Part shown: piece after piece, positions 35,941-44,247 of the stretch | Layout: each line of letters starts with the position of its first letter | Numbering within the stretch: the stretch's first letter is position 1 | Assembly (NCBI GenBank): GCA_005938025.2 | Contig: VCCI02000004.1 | Span: forward strand, 248,001-312,000 | Length of the DNA stretch: 64,000 bases | Source: Inquilinus sp. KBS0705 | GTDB taxonomy: Bacteria; Bacteroidota; Bacteroidia; Sphingobacteriales; Sphingobacteriaceae | Direction: 5' to 3' | Program-made: the position numbers and the translations under genes | The notes under the pieces: generated by a model | Told to the model about the DNA's origin: nothing | Databases searched by the model: none | Seen by the model: only the letters and a program-made list of their open reading frames with translations

Positions 35941-37842
35941 TTATTTAACTTCTTCGAAGTCAACATCTGTTACATTATCGGCATTGCCTTCGGCAGTTGC
36001 CTGTCCTGCATCACCTGCGCCTGGTTGTTGACCGCCTTCGGCAGATGCTTTGTACATATCTTCAGAAGCTGCTGTCCAGGCTGCATTCAACTCTTCCTGC
36101 GCTGTATCAATAGCAGCGTGGTCTTTAGCCGAATAAGCTGTTTTCAGTTTCTCTAAACCCGACTCGATAGCGCCTTTTTTATCAGCAGGTATCTTATCGC
36201 CGTATTCTTTCAGTTGTTTTTCGGTACTAAAGATAAGGGCATCGGCAGCGTTCAGTTTTTCAACTTCTTCTTTAGCTTTTTTATCAGCTTCGGCGTTTGC
36301 TTCCGCTTCGTCCTTCATCTTTTTGATCTCGGCATCGGTTAAACCTGATGATGCTTCGATACGTATTTTTTGCTCTTTACCGGTAGCTTTATCTTTTGCA
36401 GATACATGTAATATACCGTTTGCATCAATATCAAATGTTACTTCAATTTGAGGCACACCGCGGGGTGCTGGTGGTATACCATCCAGGTGGAAACGGCCTA
36501 TGGTGCGGTTAGCAGATGCCATTGGGCGCTCGCCTTGTAATATGTGTATCTCAACAGATGGCTGGCTATCACTGGCGGTTGAGAATGTTTCTGACTTTTT
36601 GGTTGGGATGGTTGTGTTTGATTCTATCAAGCGTGTCATTACACCGCCCATAGTTTCGATACCCAATGATAGTGGGGTAACATCTAATAACAATACATCC
36701 TTTACTTCGCCGGTTAATACACCACCTTGTATAGCAGCACCAATAGCTACTACTTCATCAGGGTTAACGCCTTTTGATGGGGCCTTACCAAAGAATTTTT
36801 GAACAGCATCCTGGATAGCCGGGATACGGGTTGAACCACCTACCAATATCACTTCATCGATATCTGATGTGCTGTAACCTGCGTTTTTCAAAGCAGTTTT
36901 ACAGGGCTCGATGGTACGTTTAATTAAGCTATCGGCTAATTGCTCAAATTTTGCACGGGTTAAGGTTTTAACCAAGTGCTTAGGCATACCGTCAACAGCG
37001 GTTACGTATGGCAGGTTAATCTCTGTTTGGGTGCTGCTTGATAATTCGATCTTAGCTTTCTCGGCACTTTCTTTTAAGCGTTGTAAAGCCATTGGGTCTT
37101 TACGCAAATCAATGCCTTCGTCGCTTTTAAACTCGTCTGCCATCCAGTCAATTATAACCTGGTCAAAGTCGTCACCACCTAAGTGTGTATCACCGTCGGT
37201 TGATTTTACTTCGAAAACGCCATCACCTAATTCCAGGATAGATACGTCATGCGTACCACCACCGCAGTCAAATACGGCGATTTTCATATCCTTGTGTGCT
37301 TTATCCAAACCGTAGGCAAGGGCAGCAGCAGTAGGCTCGTTAATAATACGGCGTACTTTTAGACCTGCAATTTCGCCGGCTTCTTTAGTAGCCTGGCGTT
37401 GTGCATCGTTAAAGTAGGCAGGTACGGTAATAACCGCTTCTGTAACTTCGTGTCCTAAGAAATCCTCAGCAGTTTTCTTCATTTTTTGAAGTATCATGGC
37501 TGATATCTCTTGCGGAGTATATTTACGGTCGCCAATTTCAACGCGTGGGGTGTTATTATCACCTTTAACTACGCTGTATGGTACACGCTCGGCCTCTTTG
37601 GTAACCTCGTTAAACTGGTTGCCCATGAAGCGTTTAATAGAGTAAATAGTTTTTGTAGGGTTTGTGATAGACTGGCGTTTTGCCGGATCACCAACTTTAC
37701 GTTCGCCATCGTTAACAAAAGCCACAACGGACGGCGTAGTACGTTTACCCTCGCTGTTAGCAATAACTACAGGCTCGTTACCTTCCATTACTGCAACGCA
37801 GGAGTTTGTTGTCCCTAAGTCGATTCCAATTATTTTAGACAT
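35941..37842 (-). CDS. dnaK: Chaperone DnaK (Hsp70)
   Basis: The 633-residue Hsp70 begins [18 protein letters not shown], the Hsp70 phosphate-1 loop, with further ATPase signatures ([16 protein letters not shown] at [13 protein letters not shown], and [10 protein letters not shown]), a substrate-binding domain and a C-terminal lid ending in the acidic [11 protein letters not shown]. The start at 37842 is used because a longer reading adds 22 unrelated residues. No dnaJ or grpE is adjacent. It ends at a strong terminator. Protein folding in the cytoplasm is its established role. Confidence 0.98.
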   Translation of the reverse strand: MSKIIGIDLGTTNSCVAVMEGNEPVVIANSEGKRTTPSVVAFVNDGERKVGDPAKRQSITNPTKTIYSIKRFMGNQFNEVTKEAERVPYSVVKGDNNTPRVEIGDRKYTPQEISAMILQKMKKTAEDFLGHEVTEAVITVPAYFNDAQRQATKEAGEIAGLKVRRIINEPTAAALAYGLDKAHKDMKIAVFDCGGGTHDVSILELGDGVFEVKSTDGDTHLGGDDFDQVIIDWMADEFKSDEGIDLRKDPMALQRLKESAEKAKIELSSSTQTEINLPYVTAVDGMPKHLVKTLTRAKFEQLADSLIKRTIEPCKTALKNAGYSTSDIDEVILVGGSTRIPAIQDAVQKFFGKAPSKGVNPDEVVAIGAAIQGGVLTGEVKDVLLLDVTPLSLGIETMGGVMTRLIESNTTIPTKKSETFSTASDSQPSVEIHILQGERPMASANRTIGRFHLDGIPPAPRGVPQIEVTFDIDANGILHVSAKDKATGKEQKIRIEASSGLTDAEIKKMKDEAEANAEADKKAKEEVEKLNAADALIFSTEKQLKEYGDKIPADKKGAIESGLEKLKTAYSAKDHAAIDTAQEELNAAWTAASEDMYKASAEGGQQPGAGDAGQATAEGNADNVTDVDFEEVK

Positions 37843-38257
37843 ATTATTGATTGATTTTTTATTAATTAAGTGTTGCTTACCACACCTATTTATCAATGGT
37901 TGTGCCAATATGTGTTTGGCAGCAAAATATGCCCAAGCCTGTCAGTTAAATAACAATCCGTCAGCATGTATTACACAGCGGTGACATGTTGGCAGAAGTT
38001 TGGTAAGTAGAGAATGGTGAATGGAGAGGAGTTGTATCGTGGTAAAAACGCGTTACCAAACTCGGTTTCTTTTGCTTTTATTCATATAATAAGTATGTTT
38101 ATATGTAAATAATTACCGCCGCTGTTACTTAACACACCACTAAGGCAAATTACATTGCCTGGAATTGCATAACAAACAGTCATTAATCATGACTGGCCCC
38201 GTAGCCGCATATTGCGGACAGGTATCTTATTGTTATTCAAATCTTTAAATCAAAACA
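37843..38257. other. Intergenic region between dnaK and the GNAT gene
   Basis: No ORF is supported in these 415 bases. It should hold the dnaK promoter (minus) and that of the GNAT gene (plus), but I see no clean -33/-7 pair. GTTTGGTAA (37998-38006) and TTACCAAAC (38053-38061) form a 9-bp inverted repeat with a long loop, around a purine-rich AGAATGGTGAATGGAGAGG stretch of the kind found in other intergenic repeats here. Confidence 0.5.
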
Positions 38258-38779
38258 ATGTTTTTTATTGAAACTGAACGGTTAAAACTAATACCGTTAA
38301 ATTATACGCAACTTTTATTGCTGCGCGAAAGTCGCGAAGCACTCGAACGATCAATGGGCTTAAACCCCTCTAATATGGTAATAGAGCCACTTTATCAGCA
38401 TGAATTGCTTGACGCGCTCGACAATTTTTGGCTGCCCAAGATACAGCAGCACCCCGATCATTATGAGTATTATACCAATTGGGAGGTTATTATCAAGGCC
38501 GAAAACGTGAGCGCGGGCGGTATTGGCATAGGCTACCCCGACGAAAATGGCGAATCGGTTACGGGGTATTGTATTGATAAACAGCAGCATAACAAAGGTT
38601 ATGCAACCGAGGCCCTTAAATGCTTATGCGAGTGGGGGTTTACCAATCCGGCTATTAAAACCATCTGGGCCGAGACCCCGCCTGATAATTGCCCATCGCA
38701 GCGGATACTGATAAAGGCCGGCTTTAGCCAAACCGGCACCAAGGACAGCAACCTGGTATTTAAGCTGCCGCGAACCTGA
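38258..38779 (+). CDS. GNAT-family N-acetyltransferase
   Basis: The 173-residue protein has the RimJ/RimL-type GNAT pattern: ETERLKLIPL at the start, a GIGYPDENGESVTGYCID strand and the acetyl-CoA loop QQHNKGYATEAL. It transfers an acetyl group to an unknown amine; relatives modify ribosomal protein N-termini or small molecules. It is monocistronic with a good terminator. Confidence 0.88.
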   Translation: MFFIETERLKLIPLNYTQLLLLRESREALERSMGLNPSNMVIEPLYQHELLDALDNFWLPKIQQHPDHYEYYTNWEVIIKAENVSAGGIGIGYPDENGESVTGYCIDKQQHNKGYATEALKCLCEWGFTNPAIKTIWAETPPDNCPSQRILIKAGFSQTGTKDSNLVFKLPRT

Positions 38780-38786
38780 TCAAAAA

Positions 38787-38816
38787 CAAAAGCCCTGCTA
38801 AATAGCGGGGCTTTTG
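38787..38816 (+). terminator. Rho-independent terminator
   Basis: CAAAAGCCCTGCT (38787-38799) and AGCGGGGCTTTTG (38804-38816) pair with one T-G wobble around a 4-base loop, directly after the GNAT stop. Confidence 0.85.
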
Positions 38817-38857
38817 TTGGATTATCTTCTATTCCACACCTATACTTAAACGATTCC

Positions 38858-38910
38858 ATTTTTTTCGTTTTTTTTGCGGATTTTTCGTTTTAATTCGTTT
38901 TTTTTCGTTC
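38858..38910. repeat. T-rich TTTTCGTT repeat tract
   Basis: Four copies of a TTTTCGTT-like word lie within 53 bases between convergent genes; on the minus strand they read AACGAAAA. This is after the ispG stop codon, so it might act as a U-rich or purine-rich 3-prime signal. Confidence 0.55.
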
Positions 38911-38960
38911 CGGATGCTTAACTAATATAAAATTATTTTTGATATATCCAAGCTTTTTCG

Positions 38961-40964
38961 TCAGGATGGGTCAATCCAGTTGCCATCGCCTTTGATGATT
39001 CCGATGAGTTCGTCGAGTGCATTGGCAGAGTTGATATTTTTTTTGACAGCCTCTTTGCCACGGTAAAGGGTAACCTTATCGGTACCCGAACCTACATAAC
39101 CGTAGTCGGCGTCGGCCATTTCGCCGGGGCCGTTTACTATGCAACCCATAATGCCAACTTTAAGGCCCTTTAGGTGACTGGTTCTGCTGCGGATCATCTG
39201 CGTGGTAACCATCAGATCGAACAGCGTACGACCGCAGCTGGGGCAGGATATGTACTCGGTTTTGGATATGCGCGAGCGTGTGGCCTGCAGTATGCCAAAG
39301 GCGGTAGAAGTGATAACGCTTGTAGCTACCTGCGGGGCATCTATCCATACGCCATCACCAAAACCATCAACCAGCAAAGCACCCATATCGGTAGCAGCTT
39401 GTAGTTGTAAGTCTTGAGTCTGAAGTCCTGAGTCTGAAGTTTCAAAACCATACGAACGCTTAATGATCACCGGGACATCCAGTTCCATTTCCTGTAGCTT
39501 TAGGAAAAAGGCACGCTGGTCGGCCATGCCATGCAGTTCGTTGGTCTCCAGTACAAACACCAGCGTGTTATCCAAAGGTATCAGCCCGAATGCCTCGCTA
39601 TCCAGGTCGGCATTGGTGATGCGTACCAGGTTTAATGCCGATGTACGGTTATCCGCCGCAATGTACTCAGCTAAAGTAAATACCGGGTGACAAAGCGTTT
39701 TGTTGGCCAGTTTTTGCCAGGTTGGATAGTTATAAAGCTGTTTTAGGTTACCGGGCACGGTAAACGATGGTAAGCTATCGCCCAGGTACACAAAATCTAC
39801 CGATTGCTCGGCCATATTGTACTTATCCAGCAATGCCGAGTACAGGTAACCCGCATCGTTCATTACAGCAGGGTCCTTCAAATTGGCCCGCGACAGATCG
39901 ACCACTACCCTTGGCACAATATGCCCGCCTATAAAGGCATTAGCCTCGTAGGTTTCGCGTTTTTTGTATTCGTAAGGATTGTAGGAAGGTGAAAGGTTAA
40001 AGGTTAAGGGTGAAAGGTTGTTATCGCCTTTTGCCTTTTGCCCTTCGGCCTTTGACCTTAAAACGTATCTTTTCACTAGTGCAATAGCAACCGGTGCTTC
40101 GGCTTCGGGTTCTTCGGTTAAGGATACACGAACGGTATCGCCAAGGCCATCTTCCAGCAGTGTGCCAATGCCCACGGCCGATTTAATGCGCCCGTCCTCG
40201 CCGTCGCCGGCTTCTGTTACGCCCAGGTGCAGCGGGTAGTTCATGCCCTCGGCAACCATGGTTTGTACCAGCAAGCGGTAGGCTTGCACCATTACCTGCG
40301 GATTGCTGCTTTTCATAGATACCACCAGGCTGTAATAGCCCAATGTTTCGCACATGCGTATAAACTCCATAGCACTCTCAACCATTCCCTGCGGGGTATC
40401 GCCATAGCGGCTCATAATGCGGTCGCTAAGCGAGCCATGGTTGGTGCCAATACGCATAGCGGTACCATATTCTTTGCAAATTTTAACCAGCGGGGCAAAC
40501 TTTTGGTAAATGCGTTCCAGTTCGCCCTGGTATTCCAGGTCGGTATAATCTAACTGGTCAAATTTCTTTTTATCGGCATAGTTGCCAGGGTTCACACGTA
40601 CTTTCTCTACAATACGGGCAGCCACTTCGGCAGCATTGGGGGTAAAGTGTATATCTGCAACCAGCGGTACATTATACCCGCGCATGCGTAATTGCTTTTT
40701 TATCTCGGCCAGGTTATTGGCCTCCTTTATGCTTGGCGCAGTAATGCGTATGTATTCGCAACCGGCATCAACCATACGTATCGACTGTTCGACCGTACCG
40801 ATGGTATCCATGGTATCGGTAGTGGTCATGCTTTGTATGCGTATAGGGTTATTGCCGCCCATAGGCACATCGCCAATAGCCACCTCGCGGGTAACAAACC
40901 GCGAATATTGGGTTAAGGAATTACAGTAACGGCCTTGCAGCAATTTTACAGCATCAGCATTCAT
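38961..40964 (-). CDS. ispG: 4-hydroxy-3-methylbut-2-enyl diphosphate synthase (long Bacteroidota form)
   Basis: The 667-residue enzyme performs the penultimate step of the MEP isoprenoid pathway, reducing MEcPP to HMBPP with a 4Fe-4S cluster. The N-terminal TIM barrel (IGDVPMGGNNPIRIQSM), the long central insertion domain of the Bacteroidota type and the C-terminal cluster cysteines (SCPSCG and GIMGCIVNGPGE) are all present. It carries two in-frame low-complexity insertions from repeat DNA, at about residues 301-327 and 508-521, both in variable regions away from the active site. The reading frame is intact. Confidence 0.97.
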   Translation of the reverse strand: MNADAVKLLQGRYCNSLTQYSRFVTREVAIGDVPMGGNNPIRIQSMTTTDTMDTIGTVEQSIRMVDAGCEYIRITAPSIKEANNLAEIKKQLRMRGYNVPLVADIHFTPNAAEVAARIVEKVRVNPGNYADKKKFDQLDYTDLEYQGELERIYQKFAPLVKICKEYGTAMRIGTNHGSLSDRIMSRYGDTPQGMVESAMEFIRMCETLGYYSLVVSMKSSNPQVMVQAYRLLVQTMVAEGMNYPLHLGVTEAGDGEDGRIKSAVGIGTLLEDGLGDTVRVSLTEEPEAEAPVAIALVKRYVLRSKAEGQKAKGDNNLSPLTFNLSPSYNPYEYKKRETYEANAFIGGHIVPRVVVDLSRANLKDPAVMNDAGYLYSALLDKYNMAEQSVDFVYLGDSLPSFTVPGNLKQLYNYPTWQKLANKTLCHPVFTLAEYIAADNRTSALNLVRITNADLDSEAFGLIPLDNTLVFVLETNELHGMADQRAFFLKLQEMELDVPVIIKRSYGFETSDSGLQTQDLQLQAATDMGALLVDGFGDGVWIDAPQVATSVITSTAFGILQATRSRISKTEYISCPSCGRTLFDLMVTTQMIRSRTSHLKGLKVGIMGCIVNGPGEMADADYGYVGSGTDKVTLYRGKEAVKKNINSANALDELIGIIKGDGNWIDPS
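39409..39442. repeat. 14-bp tandem repeat inserted in ispG
   Basis: AAGTCTTGAGTCTG (39409-39422) is followed by AAGTCCTGAGTCTG (39423-39436) and a partial third unit. The period of 14 is not a multiple of three, yet the ispG frame continues; it encodes a TSDSGLQTQDLQLQ-like segment. The word matches the intergenic repeat at 3770-3817. Confidence 0.8.
39984..40062. repeat. Palindromic AAGGTGAAAGG/CCTTTTGCC repeat inserted in ispG
   Basis: On the plus strand, GGTGAAAGGTTAAAGG and related units (39988-40019) are followed by CGCCTTTTGCCTTTTGCCC and CCTTTGACCTT (40025-40059), an imperfect inverted repeat. It encodes the low-complexity stretch AEGQKAKGDNNLSPLTFNLS in IspG. Confidence 0.7.
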
Positions 40965-40989
40965 GCACGTATATTATATTAATAAGTTA

Positions 40990-40997
40990 CAAAACTA
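40990..40997 (-). promoter_or_regulatory. Possible -7 box for ispG
   Basis: On the minus strand the sequence reads TAGTTTTG, matching TAnnTTTG, 26 bases upstream of the ispG start. No clear -33 is seen. Confidence 0.4.
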
Positions 40998-41083
40998 CAA
41001 AAACTTGTTGGATGGTTTAAAGTTGTACTATATGAATGATTATATAAACTAATAAAACTATATTGTGTCACCAATACACTTAA

Positions 41084-41911
41084 ATGAAGCGACTTTTTTA
41101 TCTCCTTATAATTGCAGGCCTATTTGCCTCATGCGGCGGCAACGAATCTGACCAGGACGCGGCAAATAACAAACCGCTCGATCAATCGCAGGCTTTAATA
41201 TCGCAGTTTAAGCCTATTGTTAGCGGCGTTTGGGTAAAGAAGAATTACATCAAAAAACTCATCAAAAGTAAATCGCCATTAGCAGCCGCAGACAGGGCTA
41301 CAGGCTTAACCACAATGCTTATTGATACCGCTAAACTTAAAGGCGATAGCATAATAGTTGCTGCCGGATGGAATAACCACGAGGGTAGCAATCTTACCCT
41401 AAGATTTCAGCCGGGTAAAAACACCACCACTATTGAATTGGGCGACGATGAGTTAAGCTATAAAATAAAAAATGGCGATACTACCCTTGTTGTATACCAT
41501 TACGACGAGAAAACCAAAGAAACATCAACCACCAATTATATTAAAGCCTTAAATACCCAACCCGCAAATAATTTAGGCTACGGTATGAGTTATATGATTA
41601 ACAAAGGCATCATATCCGGCATATACCAGGCTACCGACAATACAGGAAAAAAGTTTAATGCCGTATTTTATGATAATGGAAAGGTATCGGGTTTCCCGGA
41701 CTTTAACACCTACTATGTGGAAAATGATTTAGGCAACGGACCTATGAGTAACCTTGATGAGCTAATTTTTGAGCTGAATGGGAAAAATCAAAAATCATAC
41801 GCTTTCATCATCAACAAACGCAAATTAGACCTGTATACTACCAAAGCAAATGCCGATTCATCTGAATTACTGCTTGATAAGGTAGCTTTTAAACTTGTTA
41901 AGAAAGATTAA
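41084..41911 (+). CDS. Lipoprotein of unknown function
   Basis: The 275-residue protein has a lipoprotein signal with a lipobox ending LFASC (Cys17), a short acidic/Asn-rich linker and a beta-rich body without recognisable catalytic motifs. It is divergent from ispG and apparently monocistronic. The repeat element after it may contain its transcription end. The family is not recognised. Confidence 0.75.
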   Translation: MKRLFYLLIIAGLFASCGGNESDQDAANNKPLDQSQALISQFKPIVSGVWVKKNYIKKLIKSKSPLAAADRATGLTTMLIDTAKLKGDSIIVAAGWNNHEGSNLTLRFQPGKNTTTIELGDDELSYKIKNGDTTLVVYHYDEKTKETSTTNYIKALNTQPANNLGYGMSYMINKGIISGIYQATDNTGKKFNAVFYDNGKVSGFPDFNTYYVENDLGNGPMSNLDELIFELNGKNQKSYAFIINKRKLDLYTTKANADSSELLLDKVAFKLVKKD

Positions 41912-41927
41912 GGTATCTGGATATTTA

Positions 41928-42194
41928 GCTAAGGGTAGCCACCTACGGGGCACAATAGCATTTGTTATTTTCTACAAAGCGGTAGCTCCTATGGAGCATG
42001 ATAAGTTTGAATTAAATGCCCAATGAGGCACAACATATTATGTTATTGCGCTACAAAGTGGTAGTTGCTACGGAACATGTGGATTGTATATATTTAATAC
42101 AATTGATTATAATGCAATAATATCCCGTAGGGATAACCGCTTTGTAGAAAACAAAAGCAAGGTTAATTTTGCGCCGTAGGTGCTACCCTTAGCC
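41928..42194. repeat. Palindromic dispersed repeat element (possible MITE)
   Basis: A 267-base element has perfect 12-bp ends (GCTAAGGGTAGC at 41928-41939; its complement at 42182-42193) and an inner perfect 16-bp inverted repeat (41968-41983, TTTTCTACAAAGCGGT; 42136-42151). Inside the left half a unit of about 55 bases is repeated directly 79 bases on: 41972-42000 and 42051-42079 match at 24 of 29 positions. It encodes no protein. It fills most of the 397-base gap between the lipoprotein and the dehydrogenase genes. Confidence 0.75.
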
Positions 42195-42308
42195 AGCATA
42201 TAAATCCAAAAGTATATTATAAATTCAGCACATTGCAAACCCCCGCTTAGTTCAACGCCTTACTTTTTACAAACTACAGCTCATAAACAAAGTGCTGATA
42301 TACCCTAT

Positions 42309-43175
42309 TTACCAATATTCCAACTGTTTAAATACGGCTATCAAGTCTTCGTCACCAAATTCGTCTCGGGCGTCTTCAAAGGTTTTTAGCGCAGCCAGTC
42401 CCATTGGGGTATTTAAGCCGATATCTTTTGCCAGCCTAAGGTCTTTAACTATATTGTTTAAGCTGAATGCCGCTGTAAAATTATTATTCACAATGGCATC
42501 GCCCTTAATTTTCATAAAGGGGTTGCCCAGCGCGCTATTGCCCAGCATATTTAGCAAAACTTCGGCATCTATACCATTTTGTTTGGCCAATATAAGAGCC
42601 TCGGCCAGGCCCTGCGCATGAAAGCTAAGCAAAGTATTAATGGCCAGCTTAGCGGTATTGCCTGCGCCTACCGCACCTATGTTAAGGGCCATTTTACCCA
42701 TAGCATCTAATATGGGTTTTACCTTGTTAAAAGCGTCGGCGTTGCCACCTGCCATTATTACCAACTGGGCGGTTTCGGCCTGCTTAACACTGCCAGATAC
42801 CGGCGCATCTAAATAATGGTTGCCCTGCTGTTGGCAAAGTTCGGCCATATCCCTACTGATGGCAGGAGATACGGTGCTCATGTTGATAATAATCTTGCCG
42901 CCAGTATTGGCTGCGAGTAAGCCATCGCTGCCTTTAAATATATCGTTTATGGCTTTATCATCCGTCACCATTAATATTACTACATCTGTTTGCTGCAGTA
43001 ATTGGGCCGGTGTTGCGGCAGTGCCGGCACCTTGCGCTTTAAGGCCTTCTTCTTTGGCTTTATTACGGTTGTAAACGGTAACAGGGTAGCCCGCTTTGAT
43101 AAGCTGCTGCGACATGGGCGTACCCATTAAACCCAAGCCTATCCATCCAATTTTTGTAGTTGTAGTAGTAGACAT
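42309..43175 (-). CDS. 3-hydroxyisobutyrate dehydrogenase-like beta-hydroxyacid dehydrogenase
   Basis: The product of about 288 residues has the N-terminal NAD(P)-binding GLGLMGTPM motif, the substrate loop DAPVSGSVKQAE and the catalytic lysine in GAGNTAKLAINTL, all marks of the beta-hydroxyacid dehydrogenase family. It oxidises a 3-hydroxyacid or reduces a semialdehyde. The ATG at 43175 is one base after the kinase stop; a TTG at 43187 is an alternative. The kinase upstream is probably cotranscribed. Exact substrate unknown. Confidence 0.88.
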   Translation of the reverse strand: MSTTTTTKIGWIGLGLMGTPMSQQLIKAGYPVTVYNRNKAKEEGLKAQGAGTAATPAQLLQQTDVVILMVTDDKAINDIFKGSDGLLAANTGGKIIINMSTVSPAISRDMAELCQQQGNHYLDAPVSGSVKQAETAQLVIMAGGNADAFNKVKPILDAMGKMALNIGAVGAGNTAKLAINTLLSFHAQGLAEALILAKQNGIDAEVLLNMLGNSALGNPFMKIKGDAIVNNNFTAAFSLNNIVKDLRLAKDIGLNTPMGLAALKTFEDARDEFGDEDLIAVFKQLEYW

Positions 43176-43176
43176 T

Positions 43177-44166
43177 TTATGATGCAATTACGTTATCGTT
43201 AAAATACTTTTTCACTAATAAATTTATAAACCTTTTTAGATAGGTTTCATTTAAAAACACGTTAGACCAGTTATCAAACCGCCGGCATTGCACACCCAGG
43301 TAAAAGAAATAAAGGCTTACACCCAAGGCAGGCAACAGGCGCTTTTCTTCGACGCTTATATTGGTTACAGACTCATAACCACTCATAAAGCTTTTCAGTT
43401 TTAGGTCGCGTTCATTTTCTTCCTTTTCGGTACTGTGCAGCTGTAAAATATAGTAGGCTATATCATAACACAACCAGCCGTTACCGCAAAAATCAAAATC
43501 AAACAGCGTGATATCTCCCTGCGGACTAATATTAAAGTTATCAAACCAAATATCAAGGTGTACAACGCCCTGCCTTAATTGGGCAGTATCAGCATCGGCT
43601 AACAGGCCCAGTAAGTATTTTTGCGTATCGGCCATCCATAGCATTTCGGCGGTATCGGCCGGCAAAAATTGTTTTAGGCTTTCAAACGAATCTTTTAATA
43701 CTACCTGTGGCGCATAGCTAACCCGCTGTAATGTTAAATTGTGTGTTAAGGTATGTATGCGGGCCATGGTTTGGCCAACCTTGTAATGCACATCTGCCGA
43801 AAAGTTGAGCAGCTTATCCCCTTCTGCGAATGAGAATAACATGCCTGTGCGTGCCCCCTCTGGTGCATCTAACTGTTGTAAGTAGTTACCGACTTTGTCT
43901 TTTATAGGGTACGATACTGATACGCCATTTCGATATAATAAATTCAGCAATTTTACCTCTTCGGCTATCTCTACCTCTGTACGCCAGTTTAGGCTGTATA
44001 TCCTAAATACAAAGCGGGTTCCCTCATCGGTTACCAAATAGCTATGGTTGATGCCGGTTTTTAGCAATTTGCAGGTAGCATTAACCGAAAAACCATATTG
44101 AGCCTGCAAAAACGAACCCACATGATGCGCAGAGAGGATTGAACTGGTAACCGGAAATGTTTTCAT
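43177..44166 (-). CDS. APH-fold phosphotransferase (RdoA/homoserine-kinase-II-like)
   Basis: The product of about 329 residues has the aminoglycoside-phosphotransferase/choline-kinase fold: VVHLDIWFDNF as the catalytic loop and LFDFDFCGNGWLCYD as the metal-binding DFD loop. Family members phosphorylate homoserine, choline, small metabolites or proteins. The ATG at 44166 is preferred over an upstream start at 44193. The dehydrogenase follows on the same strand with a one-base gap, suggesting sequential metabolic steps. Confidence 0.85.
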   Translation of the reverse strand: MKTFPVTSSILSAHHVGSFLQAQYGFSVNATCKLLKTGINHSYLVTDEGTRFVFRIYSLNWRTEVEIAEEVKLLNLLYRNGVSVSYPIKDKVGNYLQQLDAPEGARTGMLFSFAEGDKLLNFSADVHYKVGQTMARIHTLTHNLTLQRVSYAPQVVLKDSFESLKQFLPADTAEMLWMADTQKYLLGLLADADTAQLRQGVVHLDIWFDNFNISPQGDITLFDFDFCGNGWLCYDIAYYILQLHSTEKEENERDLKLKSFMSGYESVTNISVEEKRLLPALGVSLYFFYLGVQCRRFDNWSNVFLNETYLKRFINLLVKKYFNDNVIAS

Positions 44167-44202
44167 AAGGCGGATTTTATTTGAGGGCCGCAAAGAAACA
44201 AA

Positions 44203-44229
44203 AAACGCCGTTGATAATCAACGGCGTTT
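44203..44229 (-). terminator. Terminator of the MoxR-TldD-TldE operon
   Basis: AAACGCCGTTGA (44203-44214) and TCAACGGCGTTT (44218-44229) form a perfect 12-bp stem with a 3-base loop. On the minus strand it is followed by a T-rich run, 19 bases after the TldE stop. Confidence 0.92.
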
Positions 44230-44247
44230 AATTATAATTAGCGCAGA

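Noticed and set aside
39409..39436. Possible CRISPR-like direct repeats
   Set aside because: The units are only 14 bases, directly abutting, without spacers and inside a coding frame.
41928..42194. Structured ncRNA or riboswitch
   Set aside because: Symmetric arms, a repeated internal unit and no associated metabolic gene favour a repeat element.
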